Origin: Gnetum montanum | Taxonomy: Eukaryota > Streptophyta > Gnetopsida > Gnetales > Gnetaceae | DNA length: 64,000 bases | Direction of reading: 5' to 3' | NCBI GenBank assembly: GCA_015680685.1 | Contig: MNCI01016563.1 | Coordinates: 1-64,000 of the forward strand | In this document: positions 1-9,987 of the stretch, piece by piece | Layout of the letters: every line of letters starts with the position of its first letter | How positions within the stretch are numbered: position 1 is the stretch's first letter | Notes under the pieces: model-generated | Told to the model about the DNA's origin: nothing | Databases searched by the model: none | Seen by the model: only the letters and a program-made list of their open reading frames with translations | Program-made: the position numbers and the translations under genes

Positions 1-945
1 AATTCTACTAGTTGCATCATAAAATAGTGTGAAAAACAATGATCTCGATGACACTTGTTTCACCTAAATCAAACATTTAGAAATAAAGTTATTCACATTT
101 TAAGTTTACTAATTAAACAATAAAATATTAATATATAATAAGTAATATTAAACATTCCCAAACATATAGCATGCACTAAAATGAAAAATATACAATCTCA
201 TGATCCCAATGGCATAGACAAAAAATTCATATTATGATTTATTCACAAAAGTAGGTACATGGCTTAAATATCCAAGAAGTATACAAGGTTTCTACTTTAC
301 AAAAATATAAAACATACAGAAGTTATTTTTCAAGTTGAAAGGGTCCATCTTGTATATAATTGGTCCACCCTTTGTCCTATATCCCTCTTCCAACATTTTC
401 TTACATACTCAAGGCTCTCTGCATCAAAGTATAGGAGGAGTTAGAACTCCTCAAATAAGAAAGGTTCTTTTATTTCTCTCTTCAAGAAGCATAAATTTTA
501 TGAGCTAGAAGTCTTAGATTATAGGCTAGACATAGGTTTCTAATAAAATAATCAAAAATGTTTTTTCGTCTAGAAATGCCACAAATTTTCAAAAAATTCA
601 AAGAAATCCAAATATCCAAAGAAATATAGAAATTAAAAATATGTATATTTTTTTCAAGCATCTCTAAAGGCTAGGTCTTGGTTACCTTCACTATTAAAAT
701 AACATATCAACAAGTCTTAGAATAGCTTCACTACTATCATTGGATTATCCTCATAACCCCAAATAAGTCACTCATGGCCAAGTTTTGGAAATAACCTAAC
801 TATTAACAACCTCAATGGCTGAGGCACATGTATCATTAGAAGAATAGGTCTTGACTATACCTCACTACATACCATTAGACTCAACTACTCAATGTCATGC
901 AAAATCGAAGGTAGGAAATTTATCCAACAACCCTTGTTCCCATGG
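1..945. other. AT-rich flank, no gene seen
   Basis: This is the left part of the locus into which element A inserted. It is AT-rich with stops in all frames and no recognisable protein, RNA gene or LTR end. A stretch near 560-640 is rich in words of the type 'aaatccaaatatcc', and similar composition appears right of element A near 14100-14180. Both may belong to one older, unrecognisable repeat that A interrupted. Confidence 0.5.
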
Positions 946-950
946 GGTAG
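946..950. repeat. Target-site duplication (left), element A
   Basis: GGTAG lies directly before the TGATGAGG start of the 5' LTR and is repeated exactly at 14004-14008 after the 3' LTR. A perfect 5-bp duplication is what Ty3/gypsy integrase leaves, so it fixes both ends of the element. Confidence 0.95.
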
Positions 951-1885
951 TGATGAGGTGTCAAAAGTTGCTAAGTCGACTAGGCCGTGTATATGGGGCC
1001 ACGTATACGTGGTCGCGTTGACGCGGCCCCGTTGACGCAGCCACCCTACATCGACGGGGCCCCATATACACAGCACCCTTCCTGGATCTATAAATATGAG
1101 GGCCTTTAGCCTCATTTAGGCATCTTTTAAGTAGTGATAGCGAAGCTCTTACAGTTTGCTCCCACAAGAGATAGAATATTTTCCAAGTGCCTGCAGTAGG
1201 TGTATGAAAAGTGATCAAATCTTTATTTGAGCGTTGATGTATCTGAGCCCATTGGCGTGACGGCAATAAAGATGAACTATTCATACAATCCTTGCAGCAT
1301 TTGGACTTAGTTGTTTCATGCATTCAATAGTTTAAGATGTTTATGCTTTATTAATCAGTTATTTATGCTTTATTAGTTACTCATCAATTAATTATGTTTT
1401 CATTACTATAATTTCAATCGTTAGTGTTCATTCGTAGTTTGTAAAAGACATAAGACGTGCTCAGAGGATCAGAATCCAAACACTTAGTAAACCTAGTGAC
1501 GCTTAACATCTGGTAGCCCAGCAGTGTTAGGAAATGCTCAGAACGTGCTCAGAGGATGGGACCGGATGCATATGCTAGGAGTAGTTAGCATATACACTAG
1601 GATAATTAGAGATTAGATAATAGTTTATTCATTAGTTCTATACCTCACTTAGTCACCGAAAAAGATAATTAAAAAGATATAAAAATCATTAGCCTTAGTC
1701 TCACTTAACCATCGCAATAGAAATTTACAAGTGAGATTAGGATGACAACGACCGTTCTAACCCAAGGTTTCACTGGTTAGAAGTCTGGTGCATGTTAAGT
1801 GCTTACAATCTGCAGAGTTCAACTGGATCGTGCATGAATGCTCATATTCATATGGTTGGGTGTAGGGATACCTAGCCGCTCATCA
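951..1885 (+). repeat. 5' LTR of element A
   Basis: It begins TGATGAGG and ends CTCATCA, just before the primer-binding site. It matches 13084-14003 along its length. U3 holds GC-rich words (GTATACG, GTCGACGC, CATCGACGGGGCC) immediately upstream of a TATA box at 1089-1096. An AATAAA signal near 1265 suits 3'-end formation at the R/U5 border. It is 15 bp longer than the 3' LTR, mostly in the U3 GC-rich block. Confidence 0.95.
1089..1096 (+). promoter_or_regulatory. TATA box of the element A 5' LTR
   Basis: TATAAATA follows the GC-rich inverted words of U3 and is kept at 13208-13215 in the 3' LTR. The same box, in the setting CCTATAAATA, occurs in the LTRs of elements B and C and in the solo LTR, so it is the likely start signal for the genomic transcript. 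Confidence 0.8.
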
Positions 1886-1886
1886 T

Positions 1887-1904
1887 TGGCGCTGTTGCTG
1901 GGGA
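1887..1904 (+). other. Primer-binding site of element A
   Basis: TGGCGCTGTTGCTGGGGA lies one base after the LTR end. It differs by two transitions from TGGCGCCGTTGCCGGGGA, the primer site usual in Athila-type elements and matching the 3' end of plant tRNA-Asp (from general knowledge). Element C keeps the related TGGCGCCGTTGCTAGGGA. Confidence 0.9.
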
Positions 1905-2032
1905 CATGTTAGTCTTACATGCATCATCTGACTTTAGTGAAATTATCATTTAAGTCGTTGGATCGGACCCAGGATAGAATTATCTTCGCACGCTAGGCGA
2001 ATTTAGAGTTAATTATAAGGTACACCGATAAT

Positions 2033-4467
2033 ATGGACCATCTAACATCCAACATGTCTTCTCACAGGAGAGATGCATTTGAACCACCGATGCCGCAAGG
2101 ATGTCGAGTGGTATATAAACATCCTGATGAATATGTCCCTGATTTCACATTCATCCTACATCAGGATAAACATCTTCGATGGCGGGACATGGAGGGTAGC
2201 ATCGTGCTACCACCCGACCGAGCAGCTTCTGCGATGCTGTACCACAATCTGGGCAGAATGGGCATCCAGGACCGAGTGGCGGAGTATGTCATAGAGGACC
2301 ATGACTTCCGGGACTATCGTCCCACAGAAGCTCAACGGACAAGAGATCAAAAACAGGGCGATAGATATGAACAACAAAAGGGGAAACACTTTAGTAACCC
2401 CTTATTCTCGCAAGGGTCACAAGACAATGGAGATCCCATATTTCATGATACTCATTCGACTGAACTTCACCTGGGGCCGCAAATCCTCCAGTCAGTCATC
2501 CAGAACCAACCTCCAAGTGATCACGATCCTCAAGGGGATGGTGGGTCACAAAGAAAAGCTGGAGGAGATGACCGCAGCCATCACCAGGGTAGATGGGGGG
2601 ATCGACGCCTTCTTCTCTATCCTCCCCCTCTCCTTCACCTTCATCTAGCTCAAGTTCTAAGGGTCACAGGGGAAGGTTGGAGAGAAGGGACGATGGTAAG
2701 CAGGTTCGAGCGGCGAAACGTGAGGGAGAATGCGACCAATCATGTGGCCCTCACCAGCATGAAAGAAGGGGTAGCAGAAATCGTCGCAGACGTCATAGTT
2801 CCCAACAGGACTATGATTTAGATGAGCCGTTGTTAGCTACTTGGAGCATGCTCCACATTGTAGAGGCAGTTCATATCCCAAGTAGGCACATGAAGGACAG
2901 TCAGATCAAGCGTGTTGACATGAACAACATCCCCAGATTCAAAGGGAGAAACAATTGTGATCCGTAGACCCACTTGCAGGCATTCCATGACGCCTGCACC
3001 CTGCAAAATATTGATAACGATTGGCAATAGTTGAAGCTATTTCCCCGAACACTCATCAAAGAAGCCGAAAGTTGGTACTGATCTTTAGAGCCGAAATTAA
3101 TCAGAAGATGGAGTACGATGCTAGAAATATTTAATGACAAATATCAAACATACTCTAGAGTAAAAAATCTGAGAAGGCAGATCCAAGGTTGGAAACAAGG
3201 GAATCATGAACCCTTGGATGCTACCATGAGCAGGTATTACTCACTGTTGCATCGGTGCCCTGGTCATGGTTATTCTCAACGGGCACAGCTTAGCCACATT
3301 ATTGATGGGCTCCATTTTGAAACAAGGAAGACCCTTGGTGTCTACGCTAAGGGAAGGCTGTCAGAGCTAAGAGCCCATTCGTTGCAGTGCCTCATTGATC
3401 AGGTGACCAAAGAGGAAGGAGAACTCAGAAAAAAGGAGAGTGCTAAAAAATTCAACCAGGACCCATCCCTTAGAAAAAGGGAGGTCTGATTTTGTGATGA
3501 GGATGAAGAGTCACGACTGGAAGCAGCGGTGAATCGAAAGACTTTGTCGTTACAAAATTTTGCATCTGAAATATCGGCAAAGGTGGATAAAATGTGGGAC
3601 TCTTTGGATGAAAGATTCCAAAGTGTATTAAAAATTTCAGAAGAGTCCAAAGAACAAGGTAGTGATCGTGATCAGCACAGGAAGAAGGGAGCTGAACATA
3701 CCCAACACAAAGGTAAGGGAAAAGATGCTACAGTTGAATAGGTTGTAGACTCTGACACCAAAGAGGATGATGGATGTGGCATATGCCAATATGAACATCC
3801 CAAGGGATGTTGTCCTGTGGTGTCTCACCTACAAGAGTCTGGGGTCTATGCCTTGAACCCTCATTTGGCGCAGAGGTAGATGCCCCGAAGGTTGCCTTAT
3901 CCACAAGGTAACCCCCTGCGATTCCACCAGCAACAGCAAGGATACTACCTGAGTGGAACGCCTCTGCAACCGTACAAGTATTTCCAACAATGGTAGCAAC
4001 CACAAGCATGGGGGATGCCACCTCCAAGGCAGTAATACCCTTACAAGCAGCTAGATCCTTACGGGTACTATGTTCAGCAACCCGTCTCTCCAAGGGAGTC
4101 TTCCAGTCATGTGACCTTTCCCAGTTACTACCACCCCCCTGAATATTTCATACATCCATCTCCATCACCCAGGGGAATAAATCCACATCACTTCTACCCT
4201 TTGTCACCTTCTTCTGCCACTCCTCCACATCATCCCTCTTTGTTGCCACCTGCTCCATCCATGGAGGAAGAAATACCACCACAGCCACAACAACGAAACG
4301 CTACGAGGGCTATTAACTTACAATCGGCATCTAGGCCGAGTGAACCAGAACCCAAGCCATGCAAACGTTCCTTCTTCCAGCCCAATAATCCGAATACACC
4401 CTCGCCTATGCCTATGGCCAGTGCCTCAAAACCTACCAACACCTCTACCATCACACCGCCCAAGTAG
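2033..4467 (+). pseudogene. gag of element A (frameshifted)
   Basis: This encodes the structural capsid polyprotein. The start at 2033 is chosen because the peptide from there (HPDEYVPDFTFILHQ) is shared with element C (HPDKYIPDFTFILH). The reading frame moves twice, near 2440 and near 2600, and then stays in one frame to protease. The retrotransposon-gag (capsid) domain spans about 2930-3480 with the family pattern WQ-x-LKLFP...WY-x-SL...; two tryptophan or glutamine codons are now stops. A knuckle C-x2-C-x3-H-x4-C (CGICQYEHPKGCC) lies near 3775-3815. Proline- and glutamine-rich linker follows to 4467. Element B carries a homologous gag at 39804-41289. Confidence 0.85.
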
Positions 4468-4500
4468 TCCTCCACTCCGCCGCAATCCAAAATCCAGATG

Positions 4501-5075
4501 GTCATGCTTACACATGCTGTGACCGACTGGATCAAGGCTGGGTCTCTTCCCTGAAAATTGACAGATTTAGGAAGCCCCCTAATCTATCTTCAGGTGGCTG
4601 GGAACGAGCTGCGCAAAGCTCTTTTAGACACAAGTTCAAGGATTAATCTAATCTCTCACGATATGTACAAGAACTAGAACCTTCCCCCGCTAAAGAAGAG
4701 CAACATTCAGCTCAAGCTAGCATATCAGTCCATCACCGTTCCTTTGGGTTTGGTGGAGGACATTATGACCACCGTCTATGGGTGGTCCTACCCTGCTGAC
4801 TTCCTGGTCATCCGTGTTGAAAACTGTAAGGGAAACTTCCCAATCATCATGGGAAGGGCTTGGCTAAGCACGGTGGATGCACGAATAGGACTCCAAGATT
4901 TTTCCCTAGAAATTTACAGGAAAATCCTTTCAGGAAAATTGAGAAGAAAAGAGTTTCATGCATCACGTACAGTGACTCAGGGTGCAACTGTGTGCAGCAG
5001 CTATGGTCCGTTAAGCGGACATCCATTCAAGCATGTAGTCGGTGTACCGAGGAATCACAAATTCAACAGTGCCTG
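4501..5075 (+). pseudogene. Aspartic protease of element A
   Basis: This would cleave the gag-pol polyprotein. It continues in the gag frame after a stop at about 4468. The catalytic segment reads ALLDTSSRINLIS, which aligns with ALLDLGLGVNLIS in element B and with the D-[LT]-G-A loop of retroviral-type proteases. The Asp is kept but the glycine is lost here. The second family motif, IIMGRAWLS, is near 4850. There are two further stops inside, and the frame shifts near 5075. Confidence 0.75.
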
Positions 5076-5312
5076 TACGTAGCAGCCACTACCCAAGAAG
5101 GCACCAAGTGGCTGACAGCTGATCCTACTAGCAGCACAATCTGCATGGAACCGTCTAAGGGGCTAGTGCAAGCCTATGTTGACAGCATGGATGTGATGGA
5201 AGATATTCATCGACAAACCTCCATCGTTGATGACTTTGATGACTAGGGAAAGCTAGAGATCCCTGAGGGCTTCAAGCAAGAGCCCCTTGAATTAAAATCT
5301 CTACCGACTTCC

Positions 5313-6062
5313 ATGAAGTCATGGCGACAACCACAAAGACGATTCAATCCCAAGTTGAAGCAAGTAGTAAAGGAGGAAATTGAACAACTGCTTAAGGCGG
5401 GATTCATCTATTCAGTCGCTAATAGCAAATGGGTTAGCCCACTCATTATCATACCCAAGAAAGATGGCAAGTGGAGGGTCTATATTGATTTCCGGTTGCT
5501 CAATATGGCAACTTTCAAGGACCACTTCCCGCTCCCATTTGTGGACCAAGTGTTGGACACAATCACAGAACACCAGTATTACAAATTTTTGGATGGTTAT
5601 AATGGTTATAACCAGATTCAAATCGCACCAGAGGACCAGGCCAAAACTACTTTCACGAGTCCATGGGGGACTTTTGCATATAAGAAGATGCCCTTTGGCC
5701 TGTGTAATGCGCCTGCAACATTCCAACGCCTTGTCTTGAGCATCTTCCAGTAACAAGTCGGCAATGGTGTAGAAGTCTTCATGGATGACTTCTCCACCTA
5801 TGGTGCCACATTCAAGTAAGCATTGGACCACCTAGAGCAAGTCTTAAAGAGGTGTGTAGACACTAATATGCAGCTCAACTGGAAAAAGAGCCATCTGATG
5901 GTCCAAGAGGGCATAGTGTTGGGGCATCTCATTTCATCAACAAGGATTAGTGTAGACCCTAAAAAGATCAGGGGTCATCCAAGGAATTACCCGCCAACCA
6001 AGTACTGTCAAAGAGGTGCGATCATTCCTTGGGCACACTGGTTACTACTAACGCTTCATTGA
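5313..6062 (+). pseudogene. Reverse transcriptase of element A
   Basis: RNA-dependent DNA polymerase of the Ty3/gypsy type. Visible motifs in order: WVSPLIIIPKKDGKWR, IDFRLLN, HFPLPFVDQVLD, YNGYNQIQIAPEDQ, KTTFTSPWGTFAYKKMPFGL, then the catalytic box as VFMDDFSTYG (FMDD, usual for Athila). A stop at 5751 separates the fingers/palm part from FMDD, another at about 5818 follows, and a frameshift near 5990-6030 separates the thumb from the RNase H. Element B has the same domain at 37960-38665. Confidence 0.9.
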
Positions 6063-6600
6063 ACACTTCTCAAGAATAGCCCGACCATTGGTAGAGCTTA
6101 CAAAGAAGGACACTCCGTTTGTCTGGACCAAGGAATGCGAGTCTGAATTCCAAGAGCTAAAGCAGAAACTCGTAGAAGCTTTGGTTCTACGGGCACCTGA
6201 TTGGTCCAGACCCTTCCATATTATGACAGATGCCTCCAACTACGCTTTATGAGCCACGCTTACACAATGTGACGATCAGAAACGTCCATATTATATCCAC
6301 TGTGCAAGCTGTAGCATTGTGGGTGCACAACTGAACTACACTACCACCGAGAAAGAATTGATGGCGGTGGTGTTCACATTGGATAAATTCCAGCACTATG
6401 TGCTCGGATACGAGGTTTTTTTGCACATAGACCACAGTGCTATCCGGTTCCTGATGAACAAACCAACGGTAAGCCCCTACATAATTCGGTGGCTGGTGAT
6501 TCTTCAAGAGTTTAATCTGACCATGGTAGATAGAAAGGGGTCCGAGAATGTGGTCGTTGACCATTTGTCTCGGTTACGATGGGATAACGCAGAAGAGGAG
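6063..6600 (+). pseudogene. RNase H of element A
   Basis: This domain degrades RNA in the RNA-DNA hybrid. The connection (FIEHFSRIARPLVEL) is followed by the RNase H core: MTDASNYAL with the first catalytic Asp, TTTEKELMAVVF with the catalytic Glu, and HIDHSAIRFLM with the second Asp; the domain ends around DHLSRLRW. A stop follows MTDASNYAL. The reading frame differs from that of reverse transcriptase because of the frameshift just upstream, and it is shared with integrase downstream. Confidence 0.85.
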
Positions 6601-6739
6601 AAGCCTTTATCCGACCAGTTTCCAGATAAACTCCTCTTCATAGGCATCATTGATCCTCAGGCACCTAAGGAATCTCCTTGGTTAAACCACATCCTTACCT
6701 ACCTTACAACACAGGAGCTTCCAAAAGAATGGAACCATC

Positions 6740-8028
6740 GGCAAAAATAGTGGTTTCTCCATAAGGCCAAGCATTTCATGGAAATCAACGACCACCTCTA
6801 CAAGGTGTGCATAGACGGCTTGGTCTGATGGTGTGTCCCTGATGCTGATACACTACGCATCCTCCAAGATGCTCATGAGGGCCATTATGGGGGCCACTAT
6901 GTTGGATGAAGAACGACCATTAAAATCCTACTTGCAGGGTATTATTGGCCTACACTCTTCAAGGATGCACAATGGTTTGCTAGCTCTTGTGAACAATGCC
7001 AACGAGATGGTGGGATGTCGGCATGGTTGGAGGGACCTCAACAGTGGATTCAACCACTGGAGCCCTTTGACATATAGGGTATCGACTTCATGTGGCCCAT
7101 CACCCCCTTATCAAATGGAAAGGCATATATCATCGTGGTGGTGGACTACTGTATAAAGTGGGCAGAAGCTGCAGCCGTCATCGACTGTTCTTCCAACACC
7201 GCCACACAATTTGTTCAACAGCAAATCGTTACCAGGTTTGGAGTGCCTCGTGCACTCATTTCTGATAATGGGACTCACTTCACGAGGGTTACTTTTCATA
7301 AACTCATGCAATGCTTAGGGGTAACACACAAATTTATAACACCTTATCACCCCCAAGCCAATGGGCAAGTCGAAGTCACAAATAGGGAAATTACCAAGAT
7401 CCTTACATGAATAATTAGCAAATACAGGAGGGACTGGAGTACCAAGCTTAACAATGCCCTATGGGCCTATCGCTCCACCTGGAAACTTCCTGTTGGGTAC
7501 TCTCCCTATGAGTTAGTGTATGATAAGTTGCCAATACTTCTAATCCAAGCAGAACTGCGGACACTATCCACTGCCTGTGACCTTGACCTTGACCTACCCC
7601 TAGCACAACAAGAACGATTAATCAATTTAAGTGTGCTAGATGAGAACCGATTAGTAGCTCTATTTTCCAATGAAACCCACAAGGCCTACAACAAGAAAAG
7701 ACATGAACTTAAGATTCGAAAGGTCACCTTTCGGTATAGAGACAAGGTATTGTATTGGAATCCCTCACATATATCCCAATCGATGAAGTTTCAAACGCTA
7801 TGGGAGGGACCTTATATTGTCTCCGAAACCTTCCCATCCGGGGCCTTGCTAATTCACAAACCTGGGGATCCCACCAGAACACAGTTGGTCAACCGCCAAC
7901 AACTCAAACCTTTTTGTGAGTTTCAGGCAGCCAGTGTCACAGCCTCATCATCAGCCGGTCATCCACGCTCCATCTATTGCATCTCCTCCTTTCCACTCAG
8001 TCATGGGGGAGACCCTCATCCCTGCTGA
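6740..8028 (+). pseudogene. Integrase of element A
   Basis: Integrase inserts the cDNA. The N-terminal zinc-binding part is visible (HEGHYGGH, then CEQCQRDGG). The DDE core has GIDFM (first Asp), LISDNGTHF (second Asp) and ANGQVEVTNRE (Glu), so the catalytic triad is intact. Stops interrupt the domain near 6828, 6907, 7076 and 7408. The C-terminal part carries the plant Ty3/gypsy pattern FRYRDKVLYWNPSH and LWEGPYIVSETFPSGALL and ends in a serine-rich tail. No chromodomain is seen, as expected for Athila. Confidence 0.9.
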
Positions 8029-9520
8029 TCCATTTCACTACACCCCTCACCATTTTATCATTTTTTGTTTTACACTTTTTTGTTTTCCCTTTCTTTGTTT
8101 TCTACCCTTCTTGTTTTCCAATTTTTTGTTTTACACTTCTTTATTTTCCATGTTTGTGCTCTTTTTGTTTACTTTTTTTCGTCATCCTATTGTTTGGCGC
8201 GGTCGATTTTCGTTACGATGGGTACTGAAATAGTCTTCCTAGTTTTCCAATTCTAGCCTTTGCATGGTTTTCCTTGGTTTTATGACGTTCTAGTTCATAC
8301 ACTCGGTAGTGAGTCCATGTCATCCACCCATTCACCATCTCCTGGTTTTCCGTGTGTCATGCATATGCAACCCCTTCAATCAAAAACGTTTTAACAAATG
8401 TGTGACTTGTGTAGTTCACTGACTGTAGGATGACCCACTGGTTTGAATCAGGTGTGACTTCAAGGGGAATGCTTTATTCGTTGTTCTGTTCTGTTCCCTA
8501 GGTTGCTGGTGTGTCCTTACGAATTTCCTACCACTCCACGTCTCTCTCCACGGAAGTTTTTGGGCTATTCGACCTTGCATGGTGTGGTTCTCATTCAAGA
8601 GAAAAAATTCAAAAGAAACAAAAAAGAAAAAAAAACACAAAAAAAAACAAAAAAAATAAATTGAGGATTCAAGCACACCCCTTAGTCGGATGCATACACA
8701 CATGCATGGATCTTCGCATGGTGTGGTTCCCCCGCACGAAAAGAAAACATATCGCGATGAAAATTCAAAGCACACCCCTTAGGCCACCTCTCATGAGCCA
8801 CCCACATTTGTTATGGGACCTCCTTGGTCCCCTCTAACTTTGTCCCATTTCACTTCCCTATTTTCATGTTCCCTGGAGTGGTGGTTTTCTGTGTTGTCAT
8901 TCCTATTTTCTTGGGGGATGGTCGGGACTTCGTCTCTAGTTGCGAGGTCACTAGTCGCAAATGGTTTTGGGTTTGATTTTAGGAAGTTTCTACTGGGTCA
9001 CTTAACCATGCTTACACATGGGGTTTCATGTGGTTGGCACTCGGACTTTCCATTTTCTCCTCTCCTTCCATTCTCGCTTCTCTTCGTACTCACCTCACTA
9101 CTCTTTTTATGTTGTGTGTTTGTCATGTTTCCTGTTGGTCTCTCATGCCTTGGCGGGTTTCTTTTGGTTTGGTGTCTTCACTCGTAATACCATTTATATG
9201 CTCCCAGGCCCACAGACCCTGGTGTCGAGGGTATGTAGGGGCTATATGGTTGTTGCCTGCTATGGGGAGGACCCACCTGCATATTCTTGGTTTTGCCTGT
9301 TAAGTCTGCACTCCTTTGGATTTCTTGGTTCATTATTTCAGTGTCTCATCATTCGATTTCCTCCTTGTTTGAGTTCTTTTTGACCCACATTCTCCAATTT
9401 TGTTTTGTTTTCGCACTTAATTCCCTTCCTCTTGTCTTTAGCCATGATCAGGCCTTTTCTGCGCTTCAATCACCTCAATTTGGTTTTTTAAATTTTTCAT
9501 TTCAGGTTTTTTTTAGGGTT
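8029..9520 (+). other. Post-integrase spacer of element A
   Basis: No coding domain is seen. It begins with a T-rich tract (about 8050-8190) that gives phenylalanine-rich frames without meaning. Near 8571-8790 there is a partial direct duplication: 'gcatggtgtggttc' plus an A-rich block plus 'caagcacacccctta' occurs twice. Element B has one such unit (minus strand, near 35310-35390), so the doubling is private to A. The spacer position is the same in A and B. Confidence 0.6.
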
Positions 9521-9627
9521 GGTCAACGTTGGTCAATGGGTGAACAGTGCTGCATATACGGGGCCCCATATACGCAGCCACTGCGTATACGCAGCCTCAT
9601 CGATGCAGTGCCCAACCCCTATAAATA
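9521..9627 (+). promoter_or_regulatory. Internal LTR-like promoter block upstream of the 3' reading frame (element A)
   Basis: Two GGTCAA cores (9521-9526 and 9531-9536, W-box TTGACC on the other strand) are followed by GC-rich words typical of the U3 of this family (CATATACGGGGCCCC, ATACGCAGCC) and a TATAAATA box at 9620-9627. Element B keeps the same order on the minus strand at 34563-34451. The block resembles U3 but is not part of an LTR; the U5 part is absent. I infer a second promoter for the downstream reading frame, probably derived from LTR sequence. Confidence 0.65.
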
Positions 9628-9772
9628 CCCCGCTACACTTTGTATTTTTCATCATTTGGAGTCCAAATTGAGGGAAATTTTTGCCATTTTTTCTGCCTAA
9701 CCCTTCCCAACGCACCTACATTCCATCACGTGTCCGCATCAACCTGTCCTTTTCCTTTTACGCAACCCGGAG

Positions 9773-9987
9773 GTATGCACTTAGTCATGGGGGGGTGGTG
9801 CCCTTGTGTAATTAATTAATTAGTCGTTAATTACAAAAACTTTGGCCCTAACCCCTAACTTAACACTCCGAGAGACTTAACGGTGTGCCTGTGCCTTTAA
9901 CATAACTTGGTCAAACTAAAAAAGGTATATATAGACCATTTTAAGCTACTTTTGAACGGTCTAACGGATGGTTATGTTTGTTTTCAG
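9773..9987 (+). other. Putative intron before the 3' reading frame (element A)
   Basis: The donor is AG|GTATGC at 9772/9773 and the acceptor TTTTCAG ends at 9987, directly before ATG. The 215-bp interval is AT-rich. Element B has the same donor hexamer (34310) and an acceptor ATTGCAG directly before the homologous ATG (34033), giving 278 bp. Conservation of both splice signals while the interval differs in length is the main support. No transcript data are available. Confidence 0.6.

Noticed and set aside
7977-8256. Phenylalanine-rich hydrophobic frames after integrase
   Set aside because: They lie in a T-rich tract, exist in several frames at once and are not kept in element B.
9521-9700. 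Internal block of element A as a nested solo LTR
   Set aside because: Only U3-like words and a TATA box are present; there is no TG/CA pair, no U5 and no target duplication, and B has it at the same place.
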